Origin: a virus
Direction: 5' to 3' (one strand)
DNA: 20,698 nucleotides
Virus record (IMG/VR): IMGVR_UViG_3300048928_000250
Location: 1 to 20,698 of that record
Part shown: one piece after another, positions 1 through 7,338 of the stretch
How the letters are laid out: each line of letters begins with the position of its first letter
Position numbering within the stretch: position 1 is the first letter of the stretch
Translations under genes and position numbers: made by a program
Notes under the pieces: model-generated
The model's database searches: none
Seen by the model: the letters and a program-made list of their open reading frames with translations, nothing else
What the model was told of the DNA's origin: nothing

Positions 1-927
1 CGAGGTAATGCCCCGGTCCACCGCCCACTTGTGGCCGTACAGAATTGCGTCCATCACCATGTCCATGGTCCGCACGCGGGTGACGAACGCCCATTTCGAA
101 TCGCTCGACAACGTGCGGTTGCCCCACAGGCGGAAGCCGTCGTCGCGGATGATGGTCGCGATATTGGCGTTGTTCAGCAGGTTGGCCCGGCACGTCTCGT
201 CGCCGTCCAGGTACTCGATGGCACGGGTGGTGCCGGTGATCCCGACGAATTCCTTGTTCGACGGCGACGACCAGAAACCGTACTGGCTATCGGTCCAGGC
301 AAACATGCCTGCTGCCCAGGCCGAGGCCGGCGCGTCTACAGTCGCGCTGGTAGTGGTGTCCCACATCTGTACGCCGGGGTCGACCATGTACAGGCGCTTG
401 GAACCGAACAGCTTGGCGTAGGTTGTGGCCGCCTCGTCGGTGGTATTGGGGCCGTCGATGATTGCCACGGCGCGCAGCTTGGCCGCAATCGAATCCATCG
501 CGGTAGCCACGGCCTGGGTCGCGCTGTGCTTAGGCGCAATGATCAGACGCGGCTGGGCGTTGAAACGGCTTTTGCCATCGAGCAGCGCCTGCAGGCCGGT
601 CCGCTTACCGCTGGCCTGCACGCCGCCAATGATCGCTGAAGTCTGCGCGGCTGCGTCGGCGCCCTTGGCCACGCCAGTGGCGACGATCACCGCCTTGGAG
701 CGTGCATAGATGGCCTGACAGGCCTTGGTGATGGCAGCGCCAGCGCCGAACGCGGCGACGGCCTCGCGCTCGTTGGTGATCAGCACTACGTCGCCGGCCT
801 TGGCCGTGACGGTCGCACCCTCGGTGAAGGTGTCGACCAGGCCAATGATCGAGGACGACGGCAGCGAGACGTTGCGCGCGCCCGTGTCGACGTTCGTTAC
901 GGTAACGCCGTGAAAGAATCCAGCCAT
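1..927 (-). CDS. Contractile tail sheath protein (P2 FI-like), 3' end outside window
   Basis: Forms the contractile sheath around the tail tube and drives injection. The reading frame is open from the ATG at 927 to the window edge (309 codons seen, no stop), so the gene is partial; P2 FI is about 396 residues. Recognition rests on the N-terminal start MAGFFHGVTV, the sheath-like core with VAIIDGPNTT around residue 155 and DPGVQMWDT near 180, then WAAGMFAWTD and the GFWSSPSNKEFVGI segment, and late in the visible part GFRLWGNRTL, a hallmark of phage sheath proteins. The start has a GGAG ribosome binding site 9 bases upstream. Two hairpins separate it from the preceding tail gene, so it may have its own transcription start. 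Sheath assignment is firm; the C-terminal third cannot be judged. Confidence 0.9.
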   Translation of the reverse strand, partial: MAGFFHGVTVTNVDTGARNVSLPSSSIIGLVDTFTEGATVTAKAGDVVLITNEREAVAAFGAGAAITKACQAIYARSKAVIVATGVAKGADAAAQTSAIIGGVQASGKRTGLQALLDGKSRFNAQPRLIIAPKHSATQAVATAMDSIAAKLRAVAIIDGPNTTDEAATTYAKLFGSKRLYMVDPGVQMWDTTTSATVDAPASAWAAGMFAWTDSQYGFWSSPSNKEFVGITGTTRAIEYLDGDETCRANLLNNANIATIIRDDGFRLWGNRTLSSDSKWAFVTRVRTMDMVMDAILYGHKWAVDRGITS

Positions 928-946
928 GGGATAACTCCAAATGAAA

Positions 947-965
947 GGGCCGCACGCGGCGGCCC
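947..965 (-). other. Hairpin in sheath gene leader
   Basis: A perfect 7-bp stem (GGGCCGC with GCGGCCC) and 5-nt loop lies just upstream of the sheath gene's ribosome binding site. On the minus strand it is followed by TTTCATTT, so it could be a second weak terminator, an RNA processing site or a translational control element. The function is not decidable from sequence. Confidence 0.45.
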
Positions 966-975
966 AACAGAAACG

Positions 976-997
976 AAAACGCCCCAAAATCGGGGCG
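976..997 (-). terminator. Intrinsic terminator after the tail fibre genes
   Basis: A 6-bp perfect stem CGCCCC/GGGGCG with a 6-nt loop is followed on the minus strand by TTTTCG. It begins 23 bases after the stop of the 151-aa tail gene and precedes the sheath gene, so it would separate the baseplate/fibre unit from the sheath/tube unit unless read through. Confidence 0.7.
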
Positions 998-1020
998 CTC
1001 AAGGGAAATCGGGGAGAGGC

Positions 1021-1476
1021 TCAGACGACCCCGGGCACACTCGCGCGGATGGCGTTGATGGCCGAATCGGCCATTACCTCTGCCTCGGCATGACTGCCAG
1101 CCTTGAGCACCGTCTGCTTGCCTTTCAGCCGTGCTGCGCGGATCTGGCACAACGCGGTGCGCCAGGTCGCGGCCTCGCTCAGAATGCTTTCAGCGGCCTG
1201 CTGCGGGGTGACGCCCTCGGCGTCCACCGTGGCCTGTACGGTCAGCGGCACCTCACCTTCGAAACCGGCAGCCTGAAAGGCTGTGGCCTCGCTCTCGGCC
1301 ATTTCGTACTCAACCACGCGCAGCGCGTCACCAACCACGCTGGCCCGCGCCTGATCGGCGGTCAGGTCAATCTGCTGGACAGCCACCTGCAGGGCTGCAG
1401 GCAGCGGCAAGGCCTCGAAGTTGAAGCCGTTGAAGACGGTGTCACCGTAGGTGATCGTCAGGTTTTGCTTTTGCAT
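1021..1476 (-). CDS. Unknown phage tail protein, tail fibre assembly position
   Basis: Encodes 151 residues that I do not recognise as a named family. It starts MQKQNLTITYGDTVFNGFNF, is acidic and alanine-rich, and has a predicted helical C-terminal half. It has no signal peptide or membrane segment. It begins with AAGGA 6 bases upstream and lies directly after the fibre genes and before the sheath. In P2 that slot (after H, before FI) is held by the fibre assembly chaperone G (about 175 aa), so a chaperone or fibre-associated role is an inference from position only; no G-type motif is visible. It could also be a small structural component of the fibre tip. Confidence 0.7.
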   Translation of the reverse strand: MQKQNLTITYGDTVFNGFNFEALPLPAALQVAVQQIDLTADQARASVVGDALRVVEYEMAESEATAFQAAGFEGEVPLTVQATVDAEGVTPQQAAESILSEAATWRTALCQIRAARLKGKQTVLKAGSHAEAEVMADSAINAIRASVPGVV

Positions 1477-1485
1477 AGGGAATCC

Positions 1486-2220
1486 TTACAGGGTGGCCAG
1501 GTTAGAGACGACGTTGCCGAGGGTGTTGGACGCAGTGCCGCCCGCCACACCCATGACATAGCGGCCGGCAAAGCCGGACGGGGTGCTGGTCGAAATCACC
1601 TCCAGCACCACACCGTTTGCCGAGCCCGGCATCAGGAAGCCCACGAAGTCGGCAGGTGCCTGGACGTCGCACGAATCCAGCTTAAGGGCCAGCATGGTGA
1701 CAATCGAGGCGCTATAGGTCTTGATTACCGAGTTGGCCGAGCCCGACGGGGTCGGCACAATGCCGGCCGGGCTCGGCAACACCAGCGTCACATCGCGCAG
1801 GCCAAAAGAGCCCCAGCTTGGCAAGCCGATGCCGGACAGGTAAGACGAGGTGCCATCAGTCTGATAGGTCAGCGTCAGCTTGCGCTTCACGCCGGTGGTG
1901 TCGGTCATGATGTTGACCACACGCTGCGCCGCGACAATCGCCGTCGAATGCAGGTAGTCCGCCTGCAGGCGGATCAGGCAAGAACCACCCGCCGGGGTAT
2001 TGGCAACGGCCTTGTCGATGGTTTTCAGCGGCGCAGCGGCCGTGCCGGCGGCGGTATCGTCGCCGGTCTGCTGGTTGACGTACCAGGTCCGTTCCAGGTT
2101 CGGCACGGCAGCGATGGCGAGGGCCACTGCCTGCTCAATGCCGCCCTTCCGGGTTTTGAAGTAATCGAGCAAAGCATTGGTTTGCGTTACCAGGTTGGCA
2201 ACATCGCTTTCGAGACTCAT
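1486..2220 (-). CDS. Tail fibre distal protein with beta-structured C-terminus
   Basis: Encodes 244 residues. Residues 1-40 form a likely coiled coil (LESDVANLVTQTNALLDYF) ending in an alanine-rich helix. Residue 45 onward reads RTWYVNQQTGDDTAAGT followed by AAPLKTIDKAV, the typical opening of a right-handed beta-helix or pectate-lyase-like fibre domain. The rest is rich in beta-branched residues, Ser, Gly and Thr, as in receptor-binding tips. It lies 5 bases after the collar-domain protein at 2226-2912, so the two may form a split tail fibre. Expected role: host surface recognition at the baseplate. The family is inferred from sequence style and neighbours, not from a catalytic motif. Confidence 0.75.
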   Translation of the reverse strand: MSLESDVANLVTQTNALLDYFKTRKGGIEQAVALAIAAVPNLERTWYVNQQTGDDTAAGTAAAPLKTIDKAVANTPAGGSCLIRLQADYLHSTAIVAAQRVVNIMTDTTGVKRKLTLTYQTDGTSSYLSGIGLPSWGSFGLRDVTLVLPSPAGIVPTPSGSANSVIKTYSASIVTMLALKLDSCDVQAPADFVGFLMPGSANGVVLEVISTSTPSGFAGRYVMGVAGGTASNTLGNVVSNLATL

Positions 2221-2225
2221 GGCTC

Positions 2226-2912
2226 TTAGGCTCCGTAGAGGTGTTGGACGAATTGAGATTGCAGGTAGATAACCGCCGAGGCGTTGGCAATTGCCGCACT
2301 CAGCAGGCCGTCATGGTCAGTGTCTTGGCGCAATTCGGCGGCCTTCATCCGGGCCAGCAAATTGGCTACCTGCTCGCCGGTGATTCGCTGCTGATCGGTT
2401 TGGCTGTCCAGCTGGTCCTGCTGTTTCAGGTCGCGGAACTGGGCAGCCACCTGGGCGGCGGCCAAAGCGGCCAAGGGCGCCGCCAAACTCAGATTGAGCC
2501 CGGCGCCGGTGCTATTGATGGTGACGCTATTGGCAGGCAGGGCCGCTAACGACAGGTCATAGGCCAGCAACAGGTCGATACCTGCCGCCTTGTAGGCGAG
2601 CACCTCAGTAGTGCTCGACCACACCGCGAATAGGGTTCCATCACTCAAGAGGAACCCGATTTCGCGCACATAGAACGCTGATTCACCGTCAGCGACAGCG
2701 GTCAGGTGCAACAGGGTGCTGGACAGCTTTTCGCCGCCGGCAATGGGGTACTTCGCCAACTGGCGGCCAAGCACGATCTGGTCGGCGCTGGGGGTATATG
2801 CCCGGTCCCCAAGCACCACATGGGTAATCTCGGCTACCAGGCCGGTACGGGTAGCGTTGAACACTGCCGCCAGGCCGGCCTTGGTGATTACAGGCTGTAA
2901 AGCGGTACTCAT
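2226..2912 (-). CDS. Tail-collar fibre protein (P2 H-like N-terminal part)
   Basis: Encodes 228 residues. The N-terminal 150 residues match the phage tail-collar fibre domain (DUF3751 type) in pattern: MSTALQPVITKAGLAAVFNA, then THVVLGDRAY and later FYVREIGFLLSDGTLFAVWS. This domain attaches the fibre to the baseplate. The C-terminal part (about 150-228) is a helical, coiled-coil-like stretch rich in Gln and Ala. P2 H is 669 residues, so this protein is only the attachment module; the distal part appears to be supplied by the next gene. GGAGG lies 7 bases before the ATG, and the start overlaps the end of the I-like gene by 4 bp, indicating translational coupling. Confidence 0.85.
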   Translation of the reverse strand: MSTALQPVITKAGLAAVFNATRTGLVAEITHVVLGDRAYTPSADQIVLGRQLAKYPIAGGEKLSSTLLHLTAVADGESAFYVREIGFLLSDGTLFAVWSSTTEVLAYKAAGIDLLLAYDLSLAALPANSVTINSTGAGLNLSLAAPLAALAAAQVAAQFRDLKQQDQLDSQTDQQRITGEQVANLLARMKAAELRQDTDHDGLLSAAIANASAVIYLQSQFVQHLYGA

Positions 2913-3631
2913 AGAACTGCCTCCATCGTGCCGCGCACGACTACCAGGGTGCGGGCCGCACTGGCGAACCCGACTCCCGATTCAGAGTTGATTGGGGCGC
3001 ATTGCACGTCGGCGCTACGGCGAGAAACGCCCAGCGCGGCAGTGGCATTGGCCAGCAACAGGGTTTGTGTCGAGGTGTCGACGGGAACCCCTTTGGCCTC
3101 CAGGGTGCGCCGCTGCAGTGCCAGACCCTGCGCGGCGTTACCCATAACGAGGCCGCCATCAAAGCGCGCGCCCAGCCGGAACTCGTAGTGGCTGCGCTCG
3201 TTCTTCGCCGCGTCGACCAGGGCACGCAGGCGCGCGCCCAGCTCGGGCGAGATGATCGAGCCCTCACCCGCCCGGTTTTCGTTCGCCCAGGCCGTGACCT
3301 GGAACGTGTACGGTGCGGCGTTCGGGATCTGGTGCCATTCCTTGAACTCCGCGTTGACCCGCACCGCCCTCAGCACCCGCCGGATTGCGCCGACAGTGCC
3401 CTTGGTCTTGTGAACCGGGATCGCCTCGCGGTTCAACTGGCGCCGCTGGTCGTCGGTGTAAGCGGCTTCCCAGCCCTCGACCTTGAGCGCCCATCCCAGC
3501 CAGGGCAGGAAGTTGGGCGGGCAACGCGCCGAGTCGGCCACGCCCCGGATGATTTCCGGGTCCACGCCCAGCTCGCCGGCGCGCTCCAGCGAGCGCTCCA
3601 GCAGCGTGGCGTTATGCGGTAGCAGGCTCAT
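2909..3631 (-). CDS. Baseplate/tail protein I (P2 gpI family)
   Basis: Encodes 240 residues, against 176 for P2 I. The N-terminal half carries the family pattern: LLPHNATLLERSLERA at the start, CPPNFLPWLGWALKVEGW around residues 37-54, a QRRQLNREA segment, and the HKTKGTVGAIRRVL motif around residue 74. The C-terminal 100 residues are an extension containing LGARFDGGLVMGN, which is beta-rich and may contact the fibre. The protein is a baseplate wedge component between J and the tail fibre. AAGGTGG precedes the ATG, and the start overlaps the J gene stop by 4 bp. Confidence 0.9.
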   Translation of the reverse strand: MSLLPHNATLLERSLERAGELGVDPEIIRGVADSARCPPNFLPWLGWALKVEGWEAAYTDDQRRQLNREAIPVHKTKGTVGAIRRVLRAVRVNAEFKEWHQIPNAAPYTFQVTAWANENRAGEGSIISPELGARLRALVDAAKNERSHYEFRLGARFDGGLVMGNAAQGLALQRRTLEAKGVPVDTSTQTLLLANATAALGVSRRSADVQCAPINSESGVGFASAARTLVVVRGTMEAVL

Positions 3632-4608
3632 GTGACCACCTTGGTGGTCAGGGCAATGGATGTGGCACGCGGGTAATGCCGCTTGTCACACACCACCCCT
3701 TCCACCGGCTTGGCCAGGTCGACGCGGCTAATCCCCGTTACGTGTAACGCCGCGTAGATGGCCGAAACGGGCAGCTGCCCCTCAAGGCGGCGAGCATCGG
3801 CAATGGCGGCATCCAGGCTTTTCCGCGCCGCCGCCAAGACAACGTCAGGGTCTGGCCCGTCCTCTACCCACAGCACCGCCTCCACCTTGAAGTCGGTCGG
3901 GATACCGCCCTGTACACGCGGCCTGTCGGTCACTGGCCGCACATCCTCCCCCGACAACGCCTTGAGGACAGTGGCCACCAGCTGGGCCTCGGGTACGGTG
4001 CTGGTCGGCCTTGCCAGTGCCGCCAGCGACACGTCGCCGGGCAGCGGGTTGGCTAGGCCGGCGTCGTAGTCACAGACCACGACAATGGCCCCGGCGGGCA
4101 GCTGCGCTTTAACCGCGGCTGGCACCGCCACCCCGGAAAACCGGGGCGAATCGACCGAAATGTGCACCAGCTCGGCCGACGAACTCAGCGCGTGATACTC
4201 ATACGCGCCGCTGCTGCCAGCGGCCGACAGCGCCTCTAGCGACAACCGCGTGCGGTAGCGCAGCGCCTCGTCACTTTCCATCAGCGCTGTAACCGGCGGC
4301 ACCGCGTCAGGATCTGCTGCCCGGATGGTCAGCCGTTGCACGCCGTAATCGGCGGCGCGGTTGTCCAGGTCGGCGCCCTTGGCGTAGGCCAGCAAGCTGG
4401 CCTTGGCCGCCGCGTTGACGCGGGCACGCACCATAAGCTCACGGTAGGCCATGACTTCCATCAGCTTGACCACCGGATCGGACTCCAGAACAGCGGTCCA
4501 CTGGTCGCCCATATGGGCGCGGAAGATGCCTAGCACCTCCTGATACAGCGTCTCGAAATCCAGGGTTTCCACCACATCGGGCGGGGGCAGCAAAGACAGG
4601 TCAATCAT
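3628..4608 (-). CDS. Baseplate assembly protein J (P2 gpJ / Baseplate_J)
   Basis: Encodes 326 residues (P2 J is 302) of a baseplate wedge protein homologous to T4 gp6. The N-terminus DLSLLPPPDVVETLDFETLY and the ELMVRARVNAAAKASLLAYA block leading to GADLDNRAADYGVQR (about residues 60-100) are typical of the family, as is the later SLEALSAAGSSGAYEYHAL region. A strong GGAGGT lies 6 bases before the ATG. The start overlaps the upstream W gene stop and the end overlaps the I start, so W-J-I are translated as a coupled block. Confidence 0.93.
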   Translation of the reverse strand: MIDLSLLPPPDVVETLDFETLYQEVLGIFRAHMGDQWTAVLESDPVVKLMEVMAYRELMVRARVNAAAKASLLAYAKGADLDNRAADYGVQRLTIRAADPDAVPPVTALMESDEALRYRTRLSLEALSAAGSSGAYEYHALSSSAELVHISVDSPRFSGVAVPAAVKAQLPAGAIVVVCDYDAGLANPLPGDVSLAALARPTSTVPEAQLVATVLKALSGEDVRPVTDRPRVQGGIPTDFKVEAVLWVEDGPDPDVVLAAARKSLDAAIADARRLEGQLPVSAIYAALHVTGISRVDLAKPVEGVVCDKRHYPRATSIALTTKVVT

Positions 4609-4931
4609 GCACTCACCTCCACGACGGCCGAGTTGCCCAGGTACTTGCCTGTCAGCTGCAGGCCTATCTGGCCGTCGAGCACCGACACGACCTTGACCCG
4701 CTCCAGCTGCAGGCGCGGCTCCCAGCGACCCAGCGCGCGGGCCACCTCGGCCTGTACCGCGCTTTTCCAGCCCTCGTTAACCGGCAGGTCGACAAAGCGG
4801 CGCAGGTTGCAGCCGTAGTCCGGCCGCATGCGCCGGCTGCCCAAGGGGGTGGTCAGAATGTCCCCAATCGACTGTTTCAGATGATCGAGGCCGGTGGATT
4901 GCTGGCCGGTCATGCGGTCCAGGCCAATCAT
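4605..4931 (-). CDS. Baseplate wedge protein W (P2 gpW / T4 gp25 family)
   Basis: Encodes 108 residues; P2 W is 115. The conserved family core is visible near the N-terminus: LKQSIGDILTTPLGSRRMRP followed by DYGCNLRRFVD (about residues 19-50), then helix VQAEVARALGRWEPRL and a beta C-terminus. This lysozyme-like-fold protein joins the wedge to the central hub. It overlaps the J gene by 4 bp and starts 2 bases after the stop of the 90-aa gene upstream. It should not be confused with the lambda-type head protein W encoded at 11756-11971, which is unrelated. Confidence 0.92.
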   Translation of the reverse strand: MIGLDRMTGQQSTGLDHLKQSIGDILTTPLGSRRMRPDYGCNLRRFVDLPVNEGWKSAVQAEVARALGRWEPRLQLERVKVVSVLDGQIGLQLTGKYLGNSAVVEVSA

Positions 4932-4933
4932 GC

Positions 4934-5206
4934 TTAGCCGTCCAGCTGCTGCAGGTCGGCATGGCCACCCAGGAACGCCAGCGCTTCGGCGTCGTCAGCC
5001 TGGACGGTCACGCGGCCGGCCAGCACCTTGAACTCGCGCAGGTCGTCACCGGCCTGCAGGAACAGTGAGCGCGAGGTGAAGGCGCGGTCGATGAAAGTCA
5101 CGCCGGGCGGCGCAGTCTCCACAACGGCGCCGTCGGCACCCGATACAACGGCGGATTCGTCCGCACTCGCTGCCGCGTCAGTCGCGGCGGTTTTCTTGAC
5201 TGCCAT
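4934..5206 (-). CDS. Hypothetical phage protein inserted between V and W
   Basis: Encodes 90 residues that I do not recognise. The first 35 residues are low-complexity and Ala/Ser/Asp-rich after a basic MAVKKTAATDA; the remainder (FIDRAFTSRSLFLQAGDDLR onward) is a short mixed domain ending LQQLDG. GGAG lies 8 bases before the ATG. It sits between the spike gene V and wedge gene W, where P2 has no gene, and immediately downstream of an intrinsic terminator at 5221-5247. A baseplate accessory role is a guess from position. Its continuous spacing with gpW (2 bases) supports it as a real gene. Confidence 0.75.
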   Translation of the reverse strand: MAVKKTAATDAAASADESAVVSGADGAVVETAPPGVTFIDRAFTSRSLFLQAGDDLREFKVLAGRVTVQADDAEALAFLGGHADLQQLDG

Positions 5207-5220
5207 AAGTGATGCTCCAG

Positions 5221-5247
5221 AAAAGACAAAGCCCGCGAGTGCGGGCT
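5221..5247 (-). terminator. Intrinsic terminator inside the baseplate operon
   Basis: A perfect 7-bp GC-rich stem (AGCCCGC, loop ACTC, GCGGGCT on the minus strand) is followed by TTGTCTTTTC. It lies 2 bases after the V stop and upstream of the next baseplate gene. It would cut the baseplate operon unless transcription is antiterminated or restarts. Confidence 0.75.
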
Positions 5248-5248
5248 G

Positions 5249-5830
5249 TCAGTGTTTGTGGTTCGCCGAGTTGCCGGCGGTATCCATGATTGTTCCAAGG
5301 CCGAGAATGTTGCCCGTTACGCGTAACGGCCCGACTATCTCCACGCTGCCCTGCAGGGTGATGGTGGCCGCCTTGGCCGTAATCGCGGCCGACTCGGCGT
5401 TGATCGCGGCGTCGGTGATTGTCGCCTTGCTGCTACCGACCTCGATGTTGACCGTGCCGGTGGGCAGCTTGATGGTGTAGCTATTGGCCGCCCAGTCGTA
5501 GACCAGGGAACCGCCATCGTCGAAGCGCCAGACCTCGACATGGTCGCGATTGTCCGGTGGTGCACCCGCGTTGCCATACAGCCCAGGAACGAACGTCCCC
5601 TGCGCCGGCTCACCGCTCGGGCTCACCAGCACGCCCTGTTCGCCCATGCTCGGCGCACGCCAGTGGCGGGCCTTGCCGGCGGCCTGCGCGTGCCAGCGTA
5701 CCCAGGCGCTTGTCCAATCGCCGCCATCAGAAACCCGCACCCTGGCGGCGACCAGATCCACCCCAACCACGTAACAGGGAATCAACAGGCCGGCCAGCAT
5801 GCGGTCGGCCTGCGCGGCCGCGTAACTCAC
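5249..5830 (-). CDS. Baseplate spike protein V (P2 gpV-like) with HxH tip
   Basis: Encodes 193 residues (P2 V is 211) of the central membrane-piercing spike. An N-terminal OB-fold-like part (about 10-100) contains MGEQGVLVSPSGEPAQGTF and GLYGNAGAPPDNRDH, typical of gpV. It is followed by a repetitive beta stretch (ITAKAATITLQGSVEIVGPL), consistent with the triple-stranded spike. The last residues are NHKH, so residues 191 and 193 make the HxH motif that holds iron at the apex of known P2-type spikes. The GTG start at 5830 overlaps the upstream stop by 4 bp, with GAGG 7 bases upstream. Confidence 0.9.
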   Translation of the reverse strand: MSYAAAQADRMLAGLLIPCYVVGVDLVAARVRVSDGGDWTSAWVRWHAQAAGKARHWRAPSMGEQGVLVSPSGEPAQGTFVPGLYGNAGAPPDNRDHVEVWRFDDGGSLVYDWAANSYTIKLPTGTVNIEVGSSKATITDAAINAESAAITAKAATITLQGSVEIVGPLRVTGNILGLGTIMDTAGNSANHKH

Positions 5831-6357
5831 GCCAGGGCCTCGGGCGATTGATACAGGCCTTCATTGCCTGGGCCACTGTCCGGGTCGAAGGCGAACTTCA
5901 ATGGGCCGGGCTCTCGGGGCCATGGCCACTCCTCCTCGCCCAGGTAGATAACCTGAGTCCATTCGACGACCCAGACCGCAAAGCTGTCCAGTTCTGGCCG
6001 GCTCCAGTCCCGCTCTGCCCGTACGAACTGAGCAAACTCTACTGCCAGGCCCCAGGACTGCATGCGTAACAGTACCGCCAATTGAGCCGCGGCGAAGGCC
6101 GCCACATGCAAGCAGTTGGGCTCATCCACCCCAACGATCACACGCGCCTCGAAACGAGCATCTACGGGAGTCTCACCAGTACCAGGATCGTTGCCCGTGC
6201 TCTCAAGGCCTGCCAGCTCCAGCACTACCGCCGGCACCGGCACGACCTCGATCCCGTCCGGCATCGTGCCGACATAAGCGAGGCCCGGAATGGCATCGCT
6301 GATGTGTTGCTCGATTGCGGAATAGATCTTAGCGAGGGGTATTGGGTCATCAACCAT
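5827..6357 (-). CDS. Putative tail completion/terminator protein
   Basis: Encodes 176 residues from the ATG at 6357 (MVDDPIPLAKIYSAI), chosen because GGAG lies 8 bases upstream; a longer frame to 6390 lacks that signal. No named family is certain. Visible features are VPAVVLELAGLE near residue 45, FEARVIVGVDEPN near 72, a helix LHVAAFAAAQLAVLLRM and a WVVEWTQVIYLGEEEWPW block at about 128-145. This alpha/beta layout, the size, and the position after Z and before V (where lambda has tail terminator U) suggest a tail terminator or completion protein. It overlaps the Z-like gene by 8 bp and the V gene by 4 bp. Confidence 0.75.
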   Translation of the reverse strand: MVDDPIPLAKIYSAIEQHISDAIPGLAYVGTMPDGIEVVPVPAVVLELAGLESTGNDPGTGETPVDARFEARVIVGVDEPNCLHVAAFAAAQLAVLLRMQSWGLAVEFAQFVRAERDWSRPELDSFAVWVVEWTQVIYLGEEEWPWPREPGPLKFAFDPDSGPGNEGLYQSPEALA

Positions 6358-7012
6358 TGCCTGTTCTCCGCAAATACTTATGCAGCTCAAAGTTCAGCTC
6401 TTGCTCAAGGACTACCTTCAATCGTTCGTGAGCTCGGTTGGTCCAGGCTTCAAAATGCGGTCGAACGTCATCCAGGGAGATCTTCGCCTTGGCCAGTGGA
6501 AAGCGGCTGTCATTCTCTGAAACCCAGCCAGAGCGACGACCACCGCTACCCGATACGTCGCTTTCCGGGTAGTCAGCGGCGTCGAAATGCTTACTGGAAG
6601 TACGAATCCAGATGTCGGGTTTGCCCCCGTACACTTGTCGGTAGAACGCCCCCTGATAACGACGCCCCGCCACCGATACACCTGTGCGGGTTTGCCGGGG
6701 GCGCCCAGCCCGACTGGCTTCAATGGGACGAATACCGAACCACAACTTGCCTTGCCCACTGCTCCCCATTGGGAATGCCTTGAGCCGCTGCCTCACAGCT
6801 GCGATGGCGATTCGTTCTTGCCGCCCGACCTCTCGCGCAATCTGCCCGCGAAGCCAGCGCAGCGTCTTGTTGATAGCCCGCCGCTGGGCCGCAGCCATGG
6901 CCTTGGGCACAAGCTTGGCAAAGTCCTCGAAGCCTTTGACGTCCTGCGGGCTCATTTGCAGGGTGAGCAACCCTGCGCTGGCCGACACTTTGTGATAACT
7001 GCCAACACTCAT
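6350..7012 (-). CDS. Minor tail protein Z-like (lambda gpZ family)
   Basis: Encodes 220 residues (lambda Z is 192). The central helix FAKLVPKAMAAAQRRAINKT followed by LRWLRGQIAREVGRQERIA (about residues 30-70) is the signature of prophage minor tail protein Z: a pore-lining type helix followed by a basic, Arg-rich stretch. GKLWFGIRPIEASR and the GAFYRQVYGGKPDIWIRTSS region follow. In lambda, Z sits at the head-proximal tail and is needed for DNA positioning. GAGGT lies 6 bases before the ATG, and the gene overlaps the FII-like gene by 4 bp. It is the last lambda-type gene before the P2-type tail block. Confidence 0.85.
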   Translation of the reverse strand: MSVGSYHKVSASAGLLTLQMSPQDVKGFEDFAKLVPKAMAAAQRRAINKTLRWLRGQIAREVGRQERIAIAAVRQRLKAFPMGSSGQGKLWFGIRPIEASRAGRPRQTRTGVSVAGRRYQGAFYRQVYGGKPDIWIRTSSKHFDAADYPESDVSGSGGRRSGWVSENDSRFPLAKAKISLDDVRPHFEAWTNRAHERLKVVLEQELNFELHKYLRRTGNG

Positions 7013-7338
7013 GCACGCACCTCACGCAGTGTCAGGTTGATCCATCCGGTCCCATCCGGCTTCCTGCCAGCTATGACGTATCGCCCACCACCATCTTCGG
7101 CCGCGAGCTTGATCACCAGATGCATTCCTTCCTTGATGCCATTCGCATGGGCGATGCGAACCGCAAAGACGGGCTCGCGCAAACCTGTATTGATCTGGCC
7201 AAGCTTGGGCTGGAGCCAGGGGGCCGAAAAGAACCCCGGTACCGGATCGGCTACGCCTTCGATTTCCGCCTCGTCACCCAGGACATCCAGCAGCGCTCTG
7301 TCCATGAACGCCACTTGGTCACGGAAGTCCACGATCAC
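7009..7338 (-). CDS. Head-tail joining protein FII-like (Phage_attach)
   Basis: Encodes 109 residues (lambda FII is 117). It starts at a GTG that overlaps the previous stop (GTGA), reading MIVDFRDQVAFMDRALLDVL. The middle has VPGFFSAPWLQPKLGQINTG and the end has GRYVIAGRKPDGTGWINLTL, the usual pattern of this connector family. FII binds the completed head and provides the tail attachment ring. Its place directly after the major capsid protein and the small FI-position gene, and before Z, matches lambda order and supports the call. Confidence 0.85.
   Translation of the reverse strand: MIVDFRDQVAFMDRALLDVLGDEAEIEGVADPVPGFFSAPWLQPKLGQINTGLREPVFAVRIAHANGIKEGMHLVIKLAAEDGGGRYVIAGRKPDGTGWINLTLREVRA

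Noticed and set aside
910-2229. 439-codon plus-strand frame
   Set aside because: It runs antisense to three minus-strand tail genes with good ribosome binding sites; composition (Arg, Gly, His-rich) is that of a high-GC shadow frame.
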